Source: Treponema sp. (GTDB lineage Bacteria > Spirochaetota > Spirochaetia > Treponematales > Breznakiellaceae). From it: a stretch of 56,205 nucleotides of DNA. Positions 15,900 to 22,469 of the stretch are shown here, piece by piece. The position numbers and the translations under genes are program-made. Below the pieces are notes generated by a model. That model did not search any database and had not been told where the DNA came from. It worked only from the letters and a program-made list of their open reading frames with translations. Position 1 is the first letter of the stretch; every line of letters begins with the position of its first letter. The stretch covers positions 1-56,205 of the forward strand of contig JAITJW010000056.1 in assembly GCA_031278715.1 (NCBI GenBank), written 5' to 3'.

Positions 15900-16799
15900 C
15901 TACTGGTTATCCCCGTAGACCTTGTCCACGTCCACCGGCAGTTCGTCATCGTCATCTGCCTCGGCGGGGGCCTCCTGGCCGGAAGGCGCGGGTGTGGTCC
16001 CGGTGGTATAGGACTCGATATCGACCTCCTGATCCTCTTCTTTTTTGGAGGCATCGGTCATGATGTCTTCCATGCTTTCGACTTCGTCTCCCAGGGTTTC
16101 GATGATCTTCAGGCCCACTTCGTTGTCCGCCTCTACCACCGCGTTGGCGATGATCTGGGTGAAAAGGGTGATTGCCCGGATGGCATCGTCGTTGCCGGGT
16201 ATGGGGTAGTCGATGCCTTCGGGGTTACAGTTGGTATCCACCACGGCCACGATGGGAATCCCCATACGCTGGGCCTCGGTAACCGCGATGGCCTCCTTGC
16301 GGGTGTCGATGATGAAGAGGATCCCCGGAAGGTCCTTCATTTCTTTAATGCCCCCCAGGTTTTTTTGAAGTTTTGCCCGCTCTTTGTTCAACGAGGCGAT
16401 TTCCTTCTTGGTGAGGTTTTCAAAAGTCCCGTCCACTTCCATTTTTTCCAGTTTTTTAAGCCGGAGCAGGGACTTCTTGATCGTAACAAAGTTGGTAAGC
16501 ATGCCCCCCAGCCAGCGGTTATTCACGTGGAACATGCCGCAGCGCTCGGCCTCTTTCTGGATGGCCTGTTGAGCCTGTTTCTTGGTACCCACAAACAACA
16601 CCGTCTTGCCGGATGCCACCGTCTTGCGAACCGCTTCGTAGGCGTCTTTTATTGCCTGGATGGTCTTTTGCAAGTCGATAATGTGGATGCCGTTGCGTTC
16701 GGCGAAGATGTACTTCTTCATCCGGGGATCCCAGCGTTTCACCTGGTGCCCGAAATGTACCCCCGATTCAAGCAGACTCTTCATAGTAACTACTGCCAA
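15900..16799 (-). CDS. rpsB: 30S ribosomal protein S2 (TTG start)
   Basis: 299 residues. [40 protein letters not shown] and [10 protein letters not shown] are diagnostic for S2. The last 60 residues form an acidic tail ([18 protein letters not shown], then [17 protein letters not shown]) longer than in E. coli. I infer a TTG start at 16799 because GGAGGAGG lies just upstream and it gives [10 protein letters not shown], a Treponema-like N-terminus. An in-frame ATG at 16784 is the alternative. It is the first gene of the S2/EF-Ts operon and has a structured 170-base leader. Confidence 0.95.
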   Translation of the reverse strand: MAVVTMKSLLESGVHFGHQVKRWDPRMKKYIFAERNGIHIIDLQKTIQAIKDAYEAVRKTVASGKTVLFVGTKKQAQQAIQKEAERCGMFHVNNRWLGGMLTNFVTIKKSLLRLKKLEKMEVDGTFENLTKKEIASLNKERAKLQKNLGGIKEMKDLPGILFIIDTRKEAIAVTEAQRMGIPIVAVVDTNCNPEGIDYPIPGNDDAIRAITLFTQIIANAVVEADNEVGLKIIETLGDEVESMEDIMTDASKKEEDQEVDIESYTTGTTPAPSGQEAPAEADDDDELPVDVDKVYGDNQ

Positions 16800-16969
16800 T
16801 TCTCCTCCTCCCGGAGTTTTCGGATTAAGAAAACTCCCACGACAAAAACCCGGACTCATTTCACCGCCGCAGGCTGTTTTCCACAGGAAAACTTACCCGG
16901 CAACGGGTCGCAGGTTTTTATCAACCTTCCCTGTATCTCACCCTCCGCCAGGGGAGGGTGGAAAATTGG
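16800..16969 (-). promoter_or_regulatory. Structured leader upstream of rpsB
   Basis: This gene-free stretch between rpsB and maf holds three inverted repeats: an 8-bp pair at 16939-16946/16953-16960, ACCCG/CGGGT at 16895-16899/16904-16908, and a 9-bp stem GGAGTTTTC/GAAAACTCC at 16813-16821/16829-16837 that ends just before the rpsB ribosome site. None is followed by a T-tract. S2 operons are often autoregulated through their leader, so the last hairpin may be a regulatory site. I see no convincing promoter. Confidence 0.4.
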
Positions 16970-17557
16970 TCATTCCCCGTAGGGATAACCGTTGTCCCTG
17001 AGCATGACATAAAATTCGTGTAAGGGCAAGCCGACGATGGAACTGTAGGACCCGCGGATACCGGAGACAAAACAGCTGGCCAGGCCCTGGATACGGTAGG
17101 ATCCCGCCACTCCCTGCCATTCGCCGGTGTCCAGATACCATTCGATCTGTTCCCTGGAGAGCGGACAGAAGATCACGTCGCTTATGACCGAACGGCAGTC
17201 AATGGTATTGGCCTTGCCGGAGTACAGGGCCACCGCGGTGATAACCTGGTGGGTCCTGCCCTGCAGGGTCTCGATCATCAGCTTGGCGCTGTCCCGGTCC
17301 GCGGGCTTACCGAAGACTATGCCGTCTACGGAGATAAGGGTGTCGGCGCCGCAGATCCAGGGGGGATTTTGGCCTTTGAGGTACTCAATGGTTTTCCGTA
17401 CCTTGCGGATCGCCAGGCTTTCCGCCATCTCAAGGGAGTTTCCAGCCTCCTGGGCCTCCTCGTCGATTCTGGGGGGAATAATACTGAAGGGCAGTCCCAA
17501 AAGGCGGAAATATTCGTGCCGTCTGAGGGACCCTGACGCTAAGATGATGGGTTCCAC
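16970..17557 (-). CDS. maf: Maf family nucleoside triphosphate pyrophosphatase
   Basis: 195 residues. It has ILASGSLRRHEYFRLLG near the start, ICGADTLISVDGIVFGKPAD with the catalytic Asp, GRTHQVITAVAL, and GVAGSYRIQGLASCFVSGI. Maf proteins hydrolyse dTTP/UTP or modified nucleotides to monophosphates and are linked to division arrest and housecleaning. The start I infer is GTG at 17557, with AAGGAAGG close upstream. An ATG 19 codons further up adds sequence unlike the family. Confidence 0.93.
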   Translation of the reverse strand: MEPIILASGSLRRHEYFRLLGLPFSIIPPRIDEEAQEAGNSLEMAESLAIRKVRKTIEYLKGQNPPWICGADTLISVDGIVFGKPADRDSAKLMIETLQGRTHQVITAVALYSGKANTIDCRSVISDVIFCPLSREQIEWYLDTGEWQGVAGSYRIQGLASCFVSGIRGSYSSIVGLPLHEFYVMLRDNGYPYGE

Positions 17558-17598
17558 AAAAACCTTCCTTGGATTGTGCTGCAAACACTGATTAGAGA

Positions 17599-17626
17599 TT
17601 TTCCCAAAAATCAAAGTTTTAGGAAA
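17599..17626. repeat. Dispersed palindrome family, copy B
   Basis: TTTTCCCAAAA ... GTTTTAGGAAAGCCTC with one stem mismatch. It shares arms and the flanking GCCTC with copies A and C. It lies between bioN and maf, both on the minus strand. Confidence 0.55.
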
Positions 17627-17645
17627 GCCTCCAAGGTTTGGCGCT

Positions 17646-18308
17646 TTAGTCTAATCGATCCTGTTGGAAGCCCCGTGCTTCCAGGGCTTCCGCGGTGTTG
17701 AAAGCGGTTTCAAGCATCCGTTCAGCCACCGGCGGGATAAGCGCGGCTAGTTGGACGATGCCTTTTTTGCCCCCCCGCGCCTGCCAGGCCATGCCGGCGG
17801 CTTCCCAAATTTCAAAAAACCGGGGGAGAAAACCCAGAGTCAGGGAAAGGGCAAGGCCCAAACGAAAACGAAGACCGTTACGGGCGGAACCTTTCAGGCT
17901 GTCCCTCAGCTCCCCCATTGTCGTTACCGCGAAGAGGAGGGCCCCGGCGCTAAAGGACACGATCATCGAAAGGCCCTGACTAAGACCGCCGGAGATCCCC
18001 GCGTGGTTGATACGGAAGAAGGGCGCTTCCCCCGGCTTAAATTCGACGATCCGCAGGAGCAGAAACAACAGGGCCAGGAGCAGGACGGGACGGCTCCCCC
18101 TCAGAAGTTCCCAGGGACGGATGCCCGCCACAAGCGCCGCCGCGGCGATTCCCACCGCGGCCGTACAGAGTCCCGGAATGGAACCGTAGGCAAAAATTGA
18201 CAGTAAAACTACGGCCAGGAGTTTTACCGGGGCGGGACAGCGGTACAGCGGACCGCGCCCCGGCCGGTATCCAAACGGAATGTCCGGCGCCGTCTTCAGG
18301 GGAGCCAC
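17646..18308 (-). CDS. bioN: ECF transporter transmembrane (T) component, biotin-type
   Basis: 220 residues with about five hydrophobic helices (KLLAVVLLSIFAYG, VLLLALLFLLLRIVEF, and others). The cytoplasmic coupling segment contains AAGMAWQARGGKKG and FNTAEALEARGFQQ; these are the two Ala-Arg-Gly motifs (QARG, EARG) by which T components engage the ATPases. It overlaps the ATPase gene by 13 bases and follows bioY-bioM, so it probably energises biotin uptake. Confidence 0.92.
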   Translation of the reverse strand: MAPLKTAPDIPFGYRPGRGPLYRCPAPVKLLAVVLLSIFAYGSIPGLCTAAVGIAAAALVAGIRPWELLRGSRPVLLLALLFLLLRIVEFKPGEAPFFRINHAGISGGLSQGLSMIVSFSAGALLFAVTTMGELRDSLKGSARNGLRFRLGLALSLTLGFLPRFFEIWEAAGMAWQARGGKKGIVQLAALIPPVAERMLETAFNTAEALEARGFQQDRLD

Positions 18309-19120
18309 GAGCAGTCCTCAACGTTGTGGTAGTTCCGCCGGGGGTCCCGAACCCCCCAGGCCGGGTCCAGCCGGTCCAGCACCCCCGCGGGTTTTCCGTC
18401 TTCGCGGATCTGCGCGTGGTGAAGGATGAGCAGCCGGTCCGCCAGGGCCAGGACTTTTTCCAGTTCATGGGTAAGGACGATAAGGGTCTTTCCGGCCTGT
18501 TTCAGGGAACGGAGGACTTCCAGCACCTGAACTACCCCCGGCCAGTCCAGGTTGGCAAAGGGTTCGTCCATGATGATGATCCGGCAGCCCATAGCCAGGA
18601 TCCCCGCCACCGCGAGGCGCCGCTTTTCCCCGCCGGAAAGCCGGCGCGGAGGTCTTTTCCGTTTGGACTCAAGGCCCATCGCTTCAAGCGCCGCCCCTAC
18701 CCGGCGTTCCGTTTCTTCACGGGAAAGCCCCAGGTTTTTGGGGCCAAAGGCGGTGTCTTCTTCCACCGTTTCCCCCAGAATTTGGCTGTCCGCGTCCTGG
18801 AAAACAAGGCCCAGTTCCCGGCGCAAGGCCTTGTTCCGTGTCAGGGGCTGTCCCCGGAACAGGATTTCCCCTTCCTGGGCTTCCAGAAGTCCCGCCATGC
18901 AGCGCATAAGCAGGGTCTTCCCCGATCCGTTGGACCCGGCCAGGAGGAGGAATTCCCCCTCCGCCGCTTCCAGGCTTATCCGGTCCAGGGCGGTAAAGGC
19001 CGTTTCCGGTCCTTCAAACCGGAGGGACAGGTTCCTTACCGCAAGGATGGGGACCCCGTACCGGTCCCCCGTGTCCCGGATAGGGCCCGGTTTCGGACTG
19101 TCTGGGATAATGGAGGCCAT
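18296..19120 (-). CDS. bioM: ECF transporter ATP-binding protein
   Basis: 274 residues. Walker A is GSNGSGKT, the Q-loop region is LVFQDADSQILGETVEEDTAFG, the ABC signature is LSGGEKRRLAVAGILAM, Walker B is IIIMDEPFANLD, and the switch His is in LTHELE. One ATPase gene suggests a homodimer, as in BioMNY. It starts one base after the bioY stop. The N-terminal 20 residues are poorly conserved in type, so the true start might be slightly internal. Confidence 0.93.
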   Translation of the reverse strand: MASIIPDSPKPGPIRDTGDRYGVPILAVRNLSLRFEGPETAFTALDRISLEAAEGEFLLLAGSNGSGKTLLMRCMAGLLEAQEGEILFRGQPLTRNKALRRELGLVFQDADSQILGETVEEDTAFGPKNLGLSREETERRVGAALEAMGLESKRKRPPRRLSGGEKRRLAVAGILAMGCRIIIMDEPFANLDWPGVVQVLEVLRSLKQAGKTLIVLTHELEKVLALADRLLILHHAQIREDGKPAGVLDRLDPAWGVRDPRRNYHNVEDCSWLP

Positions 19121-19729
19121 TTACCGGCTGAATTTGTCCGCCACAAGCCGCCTGAGCCGGGGGGCGATGAGTACGGCCAGAACCCCCTTAAGGGCGTCCC
19201 CGGCGACAAAGGGGATAAGACCGCCTGTCAGGGCCTTAGCCCAGGAACCCAGGGCAAAGCGGAGCCGGATGAGCCCCGGCACGTAGATTACGAGGAGTCC
19301 TGTCAGAACCGCCAGGATGAGCCGCCAAAGGGGAAGCTTTGTTCCCTGCCGGGGCCGGCCGCAGATCAGCCCCGCGCTGAGGGCGGAAAGCAGGTAGCCG
19401 ATGAGGAAGCCCCCGGTGGGCCCCAGGAGCCGGGCGATTCCGCCGGTGGCCCCGGCGAATACCGGGACCCCGATGATCCCCGCCAGAAGGTAAAGCCCCA
19501 CCGCTCCGCCGCCAAGGACGGGTCCCAGTACCAGTCCTGCCAGAAGGCTGAAGAGGTTCTGGAGGACTACCGGCACGGGGGTGAAGGGTAGGGGGACGGA
19601 AACGAAGGTTCCCGCCGCGACAAGGGCCGCGAACAGGGCCATCAGGCTGAGGGAAAGGGCTGTCCGTCCCGGCTGGGCGCTGCTGTTTTCCCGTGTAAAC
19701 ACGGTGTTTTGTTTTTCAATGTGGTTCAT
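19121..19729 (-). CDS. bioY: Biotin transporter BioY (ECF substrate-binding component)
   Basis: 202 residues with six hydrophobic helices. It shows VSVPLPFTPVPVVLQNLFSL, GPVLGGGAVGLYLLAG and GGIARLLGPTGGFLIGYLLS, the characteristic BioY sequence, and a late Asp/Lys segment at FVAGDALKGVLAVLI. It binds biotin with high affinity. I chose the ATG at 19729, which follows a modest AGGCG; two in-frame ATGs further upstream lack sites. With bioM and bioN it makes a complete BioMNY system, so the organism probably imports biotin. No biotin synthesis gene is in the window. Confidence 0.95.
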   Translation of the reverse strand: MNHIEKQNTVFTRENSSAQPGRTALSLSLMALFAALVAAGTFVSVPLPFTPVPVVLQNLFSLLAGLVLGPVLGGGAVGLYLLAGIIGVPVFAGATGGIARLLGPTGGFLIGYLLSALSAGLICGRPRQGTKLPLWRLILAVLTGLLVIYVPGLIRLRFALGSWAKALTGGLIPFVAGDALKGVLAVLIAPRLRRLVADKFSR

Positions 19730-19800
19730 TCGCCTGCACTCCATGATGAATAAGTGATACGGTCCCCGGAGCAGGAGCTTGCTTGCACTCACCGGAGCCT

Positions 19801-19830
19801 GTTATACCATCACGCTATCATACTTGTCAG
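19801..19830 (-). promoter_or_regulatory. Promoter candidate of the bioYMN operon
   Basis: On the minus strand CTGACA (19830-19825), an 18-base spacer and TATAAC (19806-19801), 5 of 6 matches each. The leader would be about 65 bases. I see no clear BirA-type operator. Confidence 0.45.
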
Positions 19831-19948
19831 GTATTTGGCGATCCCTCCCGGTCGCAGACTGCCAAAGCAGCCCCTAAATCGTGGTTTTGTGCCTTTTTCA
19901 CTGAAAAACCCATAAAAACCTACAAGGCCAAATGGCGTAGCCATAGGG

Positions 19949-19967
19949 CCAGTGCAACCGGCTGCTA
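19949..19967 (-). repeat. Stop-codon-linked motif, MBL gene copy
   Basis: On the minus strand TAGCAGCCGGTTGCACTGG begins with the stop codon of the metallo-hydrolase gene. It matches the copy at 39168-39186 in 18 of 19 bases, and that copy also begins at a stop codon. Confidence 0.7.
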
Positions 19968-20582
19968 ACGCAGGTCCAGTTTGAATCTTGGGCGGTGGTT
20001 ATGATTTTCGTCATAGGCCTGGATGCCCCTGTTGTACTGGCGTTCAGCTTCCAGTGTAGAGGGGGGGCCGTGGGCGGGAAGTACCGTAAAGTCCCCCGGC
20101 AGGGAAAGTATCTTGCTGCGCAGGGCCATCATCTGTACCGCCGCCCCGTAGGTGCTGGCGGTTCGCCCTACAAGGCCCGCACTTAGGGAATCCCCGGTAA
20201 AAAGCAGCCGGTCCACACGGAACACCGCCGAGTCCGATGAATGGCCCGGTGTGGAAAACACTTCGACTTTGAAGGGCCCCGCGTTAAAAATTTGGCTGTC
20301 CCGCACCATAGTGGTTTTGTGTTCCCGGATATAGGGGTTAATCGCGAAGATCTCCGTCTCGTAGATGCGTTTGAGGGTCCGCAGTCCCCGCACATGTTTG
20401 ATATGATCGTGGGTTATCAGGACTCCCCGTACTTTGTAATCGTTGCGTTCGATAAAGTCGAGGATCGCCGTATCCATCACCGCGGGATCGACAACAATCG
20501 CCGCCGGTTCTTCCGGCGCTTCGGTTCCCAGAATATAACAATTGCTGAACCCGTACTTGCAGTAATGAAAAAATAGTTTCAT
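19965..20582 (-). CDS. Metallo-beta-lactamase-fold hydrolase with altered metal motif
   Basis: 205 residues, single-domain glyoxalase II-like MBL fold. Metal segments are ITHDHIKH, TPGHSSDSAVF, FTGDSL and PAHGP. The usual HxHxDH motif reads HDHIKH: the Asp, and with it part of the second zinc site, is replaced by Lys. The other ligands (His, Asp, His) are intact. It may therefore bind a single metal or have a changed activity. Cytoplasmic, no signal. The ATG has AGGGAC upstream. It is probably cotranscribed with the pentapeptide-repeat gene 15 bases before it. Confidence 0.88.
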   Translation of the reverse strand: MKLFFHYCKYGFSNCYILGTEAPEEPAAIVVDPAVMDTAILDFIERNDYKVRGVLITHDHIKHVRGLRTLKRIYETEIFAINPYIREHKTTMVRDSQIFNAGPFKVEVFSTPGHSSDSAVFRVDRLLFTGDSLSAGLVGRTASTYGAAVQMMALRSKILSLPGDFTVLPAHGPPSTLEAERQYNRGIQAYDENHNHRPRFKLDLR

Positions 20583-20596
20583 CTGTCCCTATATCC

Positions 20597-21184
20597 CTAT
20601 TCCTCGATCTCGAAGATTGCATCGTTGGTATTGGATGCTTTGAAGGATACATTCTCCTGCCGGGTCTTGATAAAGTAGTTCCGTTTAAGGTTACAGTTTT
20701 TAAAATCCGAATTGGTAATGTCCGCGTTGATAAAGCGGCTGTTGTAAAGGTCCGAATTGTCAAAGGTGGTATCCGTGATCAGCGATCCGCCGTAGTTGAT
20801 GTGGATCAGGCTGGAACCTTCAAACGTACAGTTACTGATGCTGGACCCCGCAAAAGATAAAAATTCAAGGTCCGAACCGGAAAAATCGCAGTTTTTGAAG
20901 GTGCAGAAATCAAAAAAAAGGATACGCATCCGGGATTTGGTGAACAGGCACATCGAAAAAGAGGCGCCGGAAAAATTACAGCTGTAGAACTTACGGTACG
21001 AAAAATCCATACTATCAAAGTGAAGGCCGCAGGCCGAAAGGTCCTTGATTACTTCCCGCTCTGTGATGTATTTTCCGATTCGCTCCGCCTCTCCCCGGGA
21101 ATTTACTGCGTGGCTTGCACAGGTATTGGAGCCGCTGATGGCCGGATGGCCACAGCCTGCGGCGCAGGGGACTATAACAAACAT
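20597..21184 (-). CDS. Pentapeptide-repeat protein with N-terminal Cys/His cluster
   Basis: 195 residues. Residues 1-25 contain PCAAGCGHPAISGSNTCASH, a CxxxC-H-C-H arrangement that could bind zinc. From about residue 55 to 180 the sequence repeats on a five-residue period, with Phe or Leu at the centre and Ser/Asn/Asp around it (CNFSGASF, CDFSGSDLEF, CTFEGSSL, SDLYNSRF, SDFKNCNL). This forms a right-handed quadrilateral beta helix. The function of such proteins is usually unknown; some mimic DNA or bind proteins. The start is predicted to be leaderless: TATAAC ends 6 bases before the ATG. Confidence 0.88.
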   Translation of the reverse strand: MFVIVPCAAGCGHPAISGSNTCASHAVNSRGEAERIGKYITEREVIKDLSACGLHFDSMDFSYRKFYSCNFSGASFSMCLFTKSRMRILFFDFCTFKNCDFSGSDLEFLSFAGSSISNCTFEGSSLIHINYGGSLITDTTFDNSDLYNSRFINADITNSDFKNCNLKRNYFIKTRQENVSFKASNTNDAIFEIEE

Positions 21185-21190
21185 GGTTCT

Positions 21191-21219
21191 GTTATAGTTT
21201 AATCGTACCGATTAGTAAA
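21191..21219 (-). promoter_or_regulatory. Promoter of the pentapeptide-repeat/MBL genes, predicted leaderless
   Basis: On the minus strand TTTACT (21219-21214), a 17-base spacer and TATAAC (21196-21191). The expected start point is 21184, the first base of the ATG. There is no Shine-Dalgarno. Confidence 0.55.
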
Positions 21220-21304
21220 TCCGTACGCGAAAGCATGCCCAAAAATCGGGATTTTTTGCCCAGGGCGGCTTGGCCGCCCCGTTATGCAAAAGATCCACAG
21301 GTGT

Positions 21305-21325
21305 GATAAGCGCAACAAACTGCTA
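21305..21325 (-). repeat. Stop-codon motif, orphan intergenic copy
   Basis: The reverse strand reads TAGCAGTTTGTTGCGCTTAT(C), matching the other copies over the TAGCAG and GTTGC blocks and the 55745 copy over GTTGCGCTTATC. No recognisable gene ends here, so it may mark the end of a lost gene. Confidence 0.5.
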
Positions 21326-21346
21326 GTCGCAGCGCTGAATAGCGGT

Positions 21347-21352
21347 TAGAAT
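21347..21352 (+). promoter_or_regulatory. -10 element before the zinc-ribbon/murI/mutS2 operon
   Basis: TAGAAT ends six bases before the ATG at 21359, which gives another predicted leaderless start. The -35 position (TAGTCG) is weak. Confidence 0.4.
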
Positions 21353-21358
21353 CATCGT

Positions 21359-21664
21359 ATGTGCTGGTATTGCGGCGCGCCTGTGAAGGCTACCGGGCCC
21401 ATAGGCCGTTCCCTTCAATGTGAGGTATGCGGGAAGGATATCCGTTCCTGCCGGAACTGCCGTTTCTACAGTTCACAGGCATCGGGGGAATGTCAGGAAC
21501 CTCAGGCCGCGGCCGATCCTCCCCGGGACCGGGAGCGGGCGAATTTTTGCGACTGGTTTTCCCTGGATCCAAAGCGCTGTTCCCCCACGGCAGGCCAGCA
21601 AAGAGAAAAAGACCGGCTGCAGGCCAGAGCAGCTTTCGACAAACTCTTCGGTAACGATGGATAA
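21359..21664 (+). CDS. Small zinc-ribbon-like protein of unknown function
   Basis: 101 residues. Two CxxC pairs (MCWYCGAPV and CEVCGKDI) are followed by CRNCRFYSSQASGEC, so at least six Cys residues in the first 45 positions could bind one or two zinc ions. The C-terminal half is charged and contains NFCDWFSLDPKRC. I do not recognise a named family. It overlaps murI by eight bases and starts the murI-mutS2 operon, which suggests a link to cell wall or recombination genes only by position. Confidence 0.8.
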   Translation: MCWYCGAPVKATGPIGRSLQCEVCGKDIRSCRNCRFYSSQASGECQEPQAAADPPRDRERANFCDWFSLDPKRCSPTAGQQREKDRLQARAAFDKLFGNDG

Positions 21665-22469
21665 TCGTCCTATAGTGTTTCTGGATTCCGGTATCGGGGG
21701 GCTTCCTTACTGCCGTAATTTTGTGTCCCGCAATCCGGGGGAACCGGTTGTGTACGTCGCGGATCGCGCTTATTTTCCCTACGGTGAACGGGACCGGGAG
21801 GATCTGCGGGGGATTCTGCGGGACCTGACGGGGCTTCTTAGGGCCAGGGAGGACCCCAAGATGCTGATCCTGGCCTGCAATACCGCTACCGTTTCGGCTC
21901 TGCCGTTTCTGCGGGAACAGTTTCCCCGCCTGCCCTTTGTGGGGACCGTCCCGGCCGTTAAGCCCGCGGTACTGGGTTCAAAGACCCGCCGTGTCGGGGT
22001 GCTGGGGACCCGCAGAACCGTTGACGATCCCTATATCGCGGAACTGGCGGCCCGCTATGGCGGCGGATGTTCGATTGTTCCTGTCGCCGCCCCGGAGCTG
22101 GTAGACTTTGTGGAGTACCGTTACGCGGGCGCGGGCGCGGAGCAAAGGCGGCGGGCCGTGCTTCCCTATGTGGAACGCTTCAGAAGTTCCGGCGCGGACG
22201 CCGTGGTACTTGGCTGTACCCATTTCCTCTTTCTGCTTGAGGAATTCCGGGAGGCTGCCGCCCCGGATATTGCCGTCTACGATTCGGTGGACGGTATTAC
22301 CCGCCGCGTAGAGTCCCTTTTGGACGGGGAGGGCCGCCGCGCCGGAACGGGGGCCGCTGCGTTTCGCCGTTTTTATGTCCGCCGGGCGGGTCCGCCTTCC
22401 CCCGGCCCCGAAGGGGATTCCCTGCGCGTCTGGGCGGATGAAATGGGCTTTGAGATGGAAAACCTATGA
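21657..22469 (+). CDS. murI: Glutamate racemase
   Basis: 270 residues. It makes D-glutamate for peptidoglycan. VFLDSGIGGLPYCRNF replaces the usual DSGVGGLTV; both catalytic Cys residues are present in LILACNTATVSALPFLR and VVLGCTHFLFLLEEF. YFPYGERD, GVLGTRRTV and DSVDGITRRVE are also as expected. The ATG at 21657 lies inside the end of the previous gene; its stop overlaps the mutS2 start by four bases. Confidence 0.95.
   Translation: MDNRPIVFLDSGIGGLPYCRNFVSRNPGEPVVYVADRAYFPYGERDREDLRGILRDLTGLLRAREDPKMLILACNTATVSALPFLREQFPRLPFVGTVPAVKPAVLGSKTRRVGVLGTRRTVDDPYIAELAARYGGGCSIVPVAAPELVDFVEYRYAGAGAEQRRRAVLPYVERFRSSGADAVVLGCTHFLFLLEEFREAAAPDIAVYDSVDGITRRVESLLDGEGRRAGTGAAAFRRFYVRRAGPPSPGPEGDSLRVWADEMGFEMENL

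Noticed and set aside
15270-16982. 570-codon open frame on the plus strand
   Set aside because: It lies opposite tsf and rpsB, both certain; the product has no domain and no ribosome site.
18197-19591. 464-codon plus-strand frame
   Set aside because: Antisense to bioM and bioY, low-complexity Gly/Pro/Arg product.
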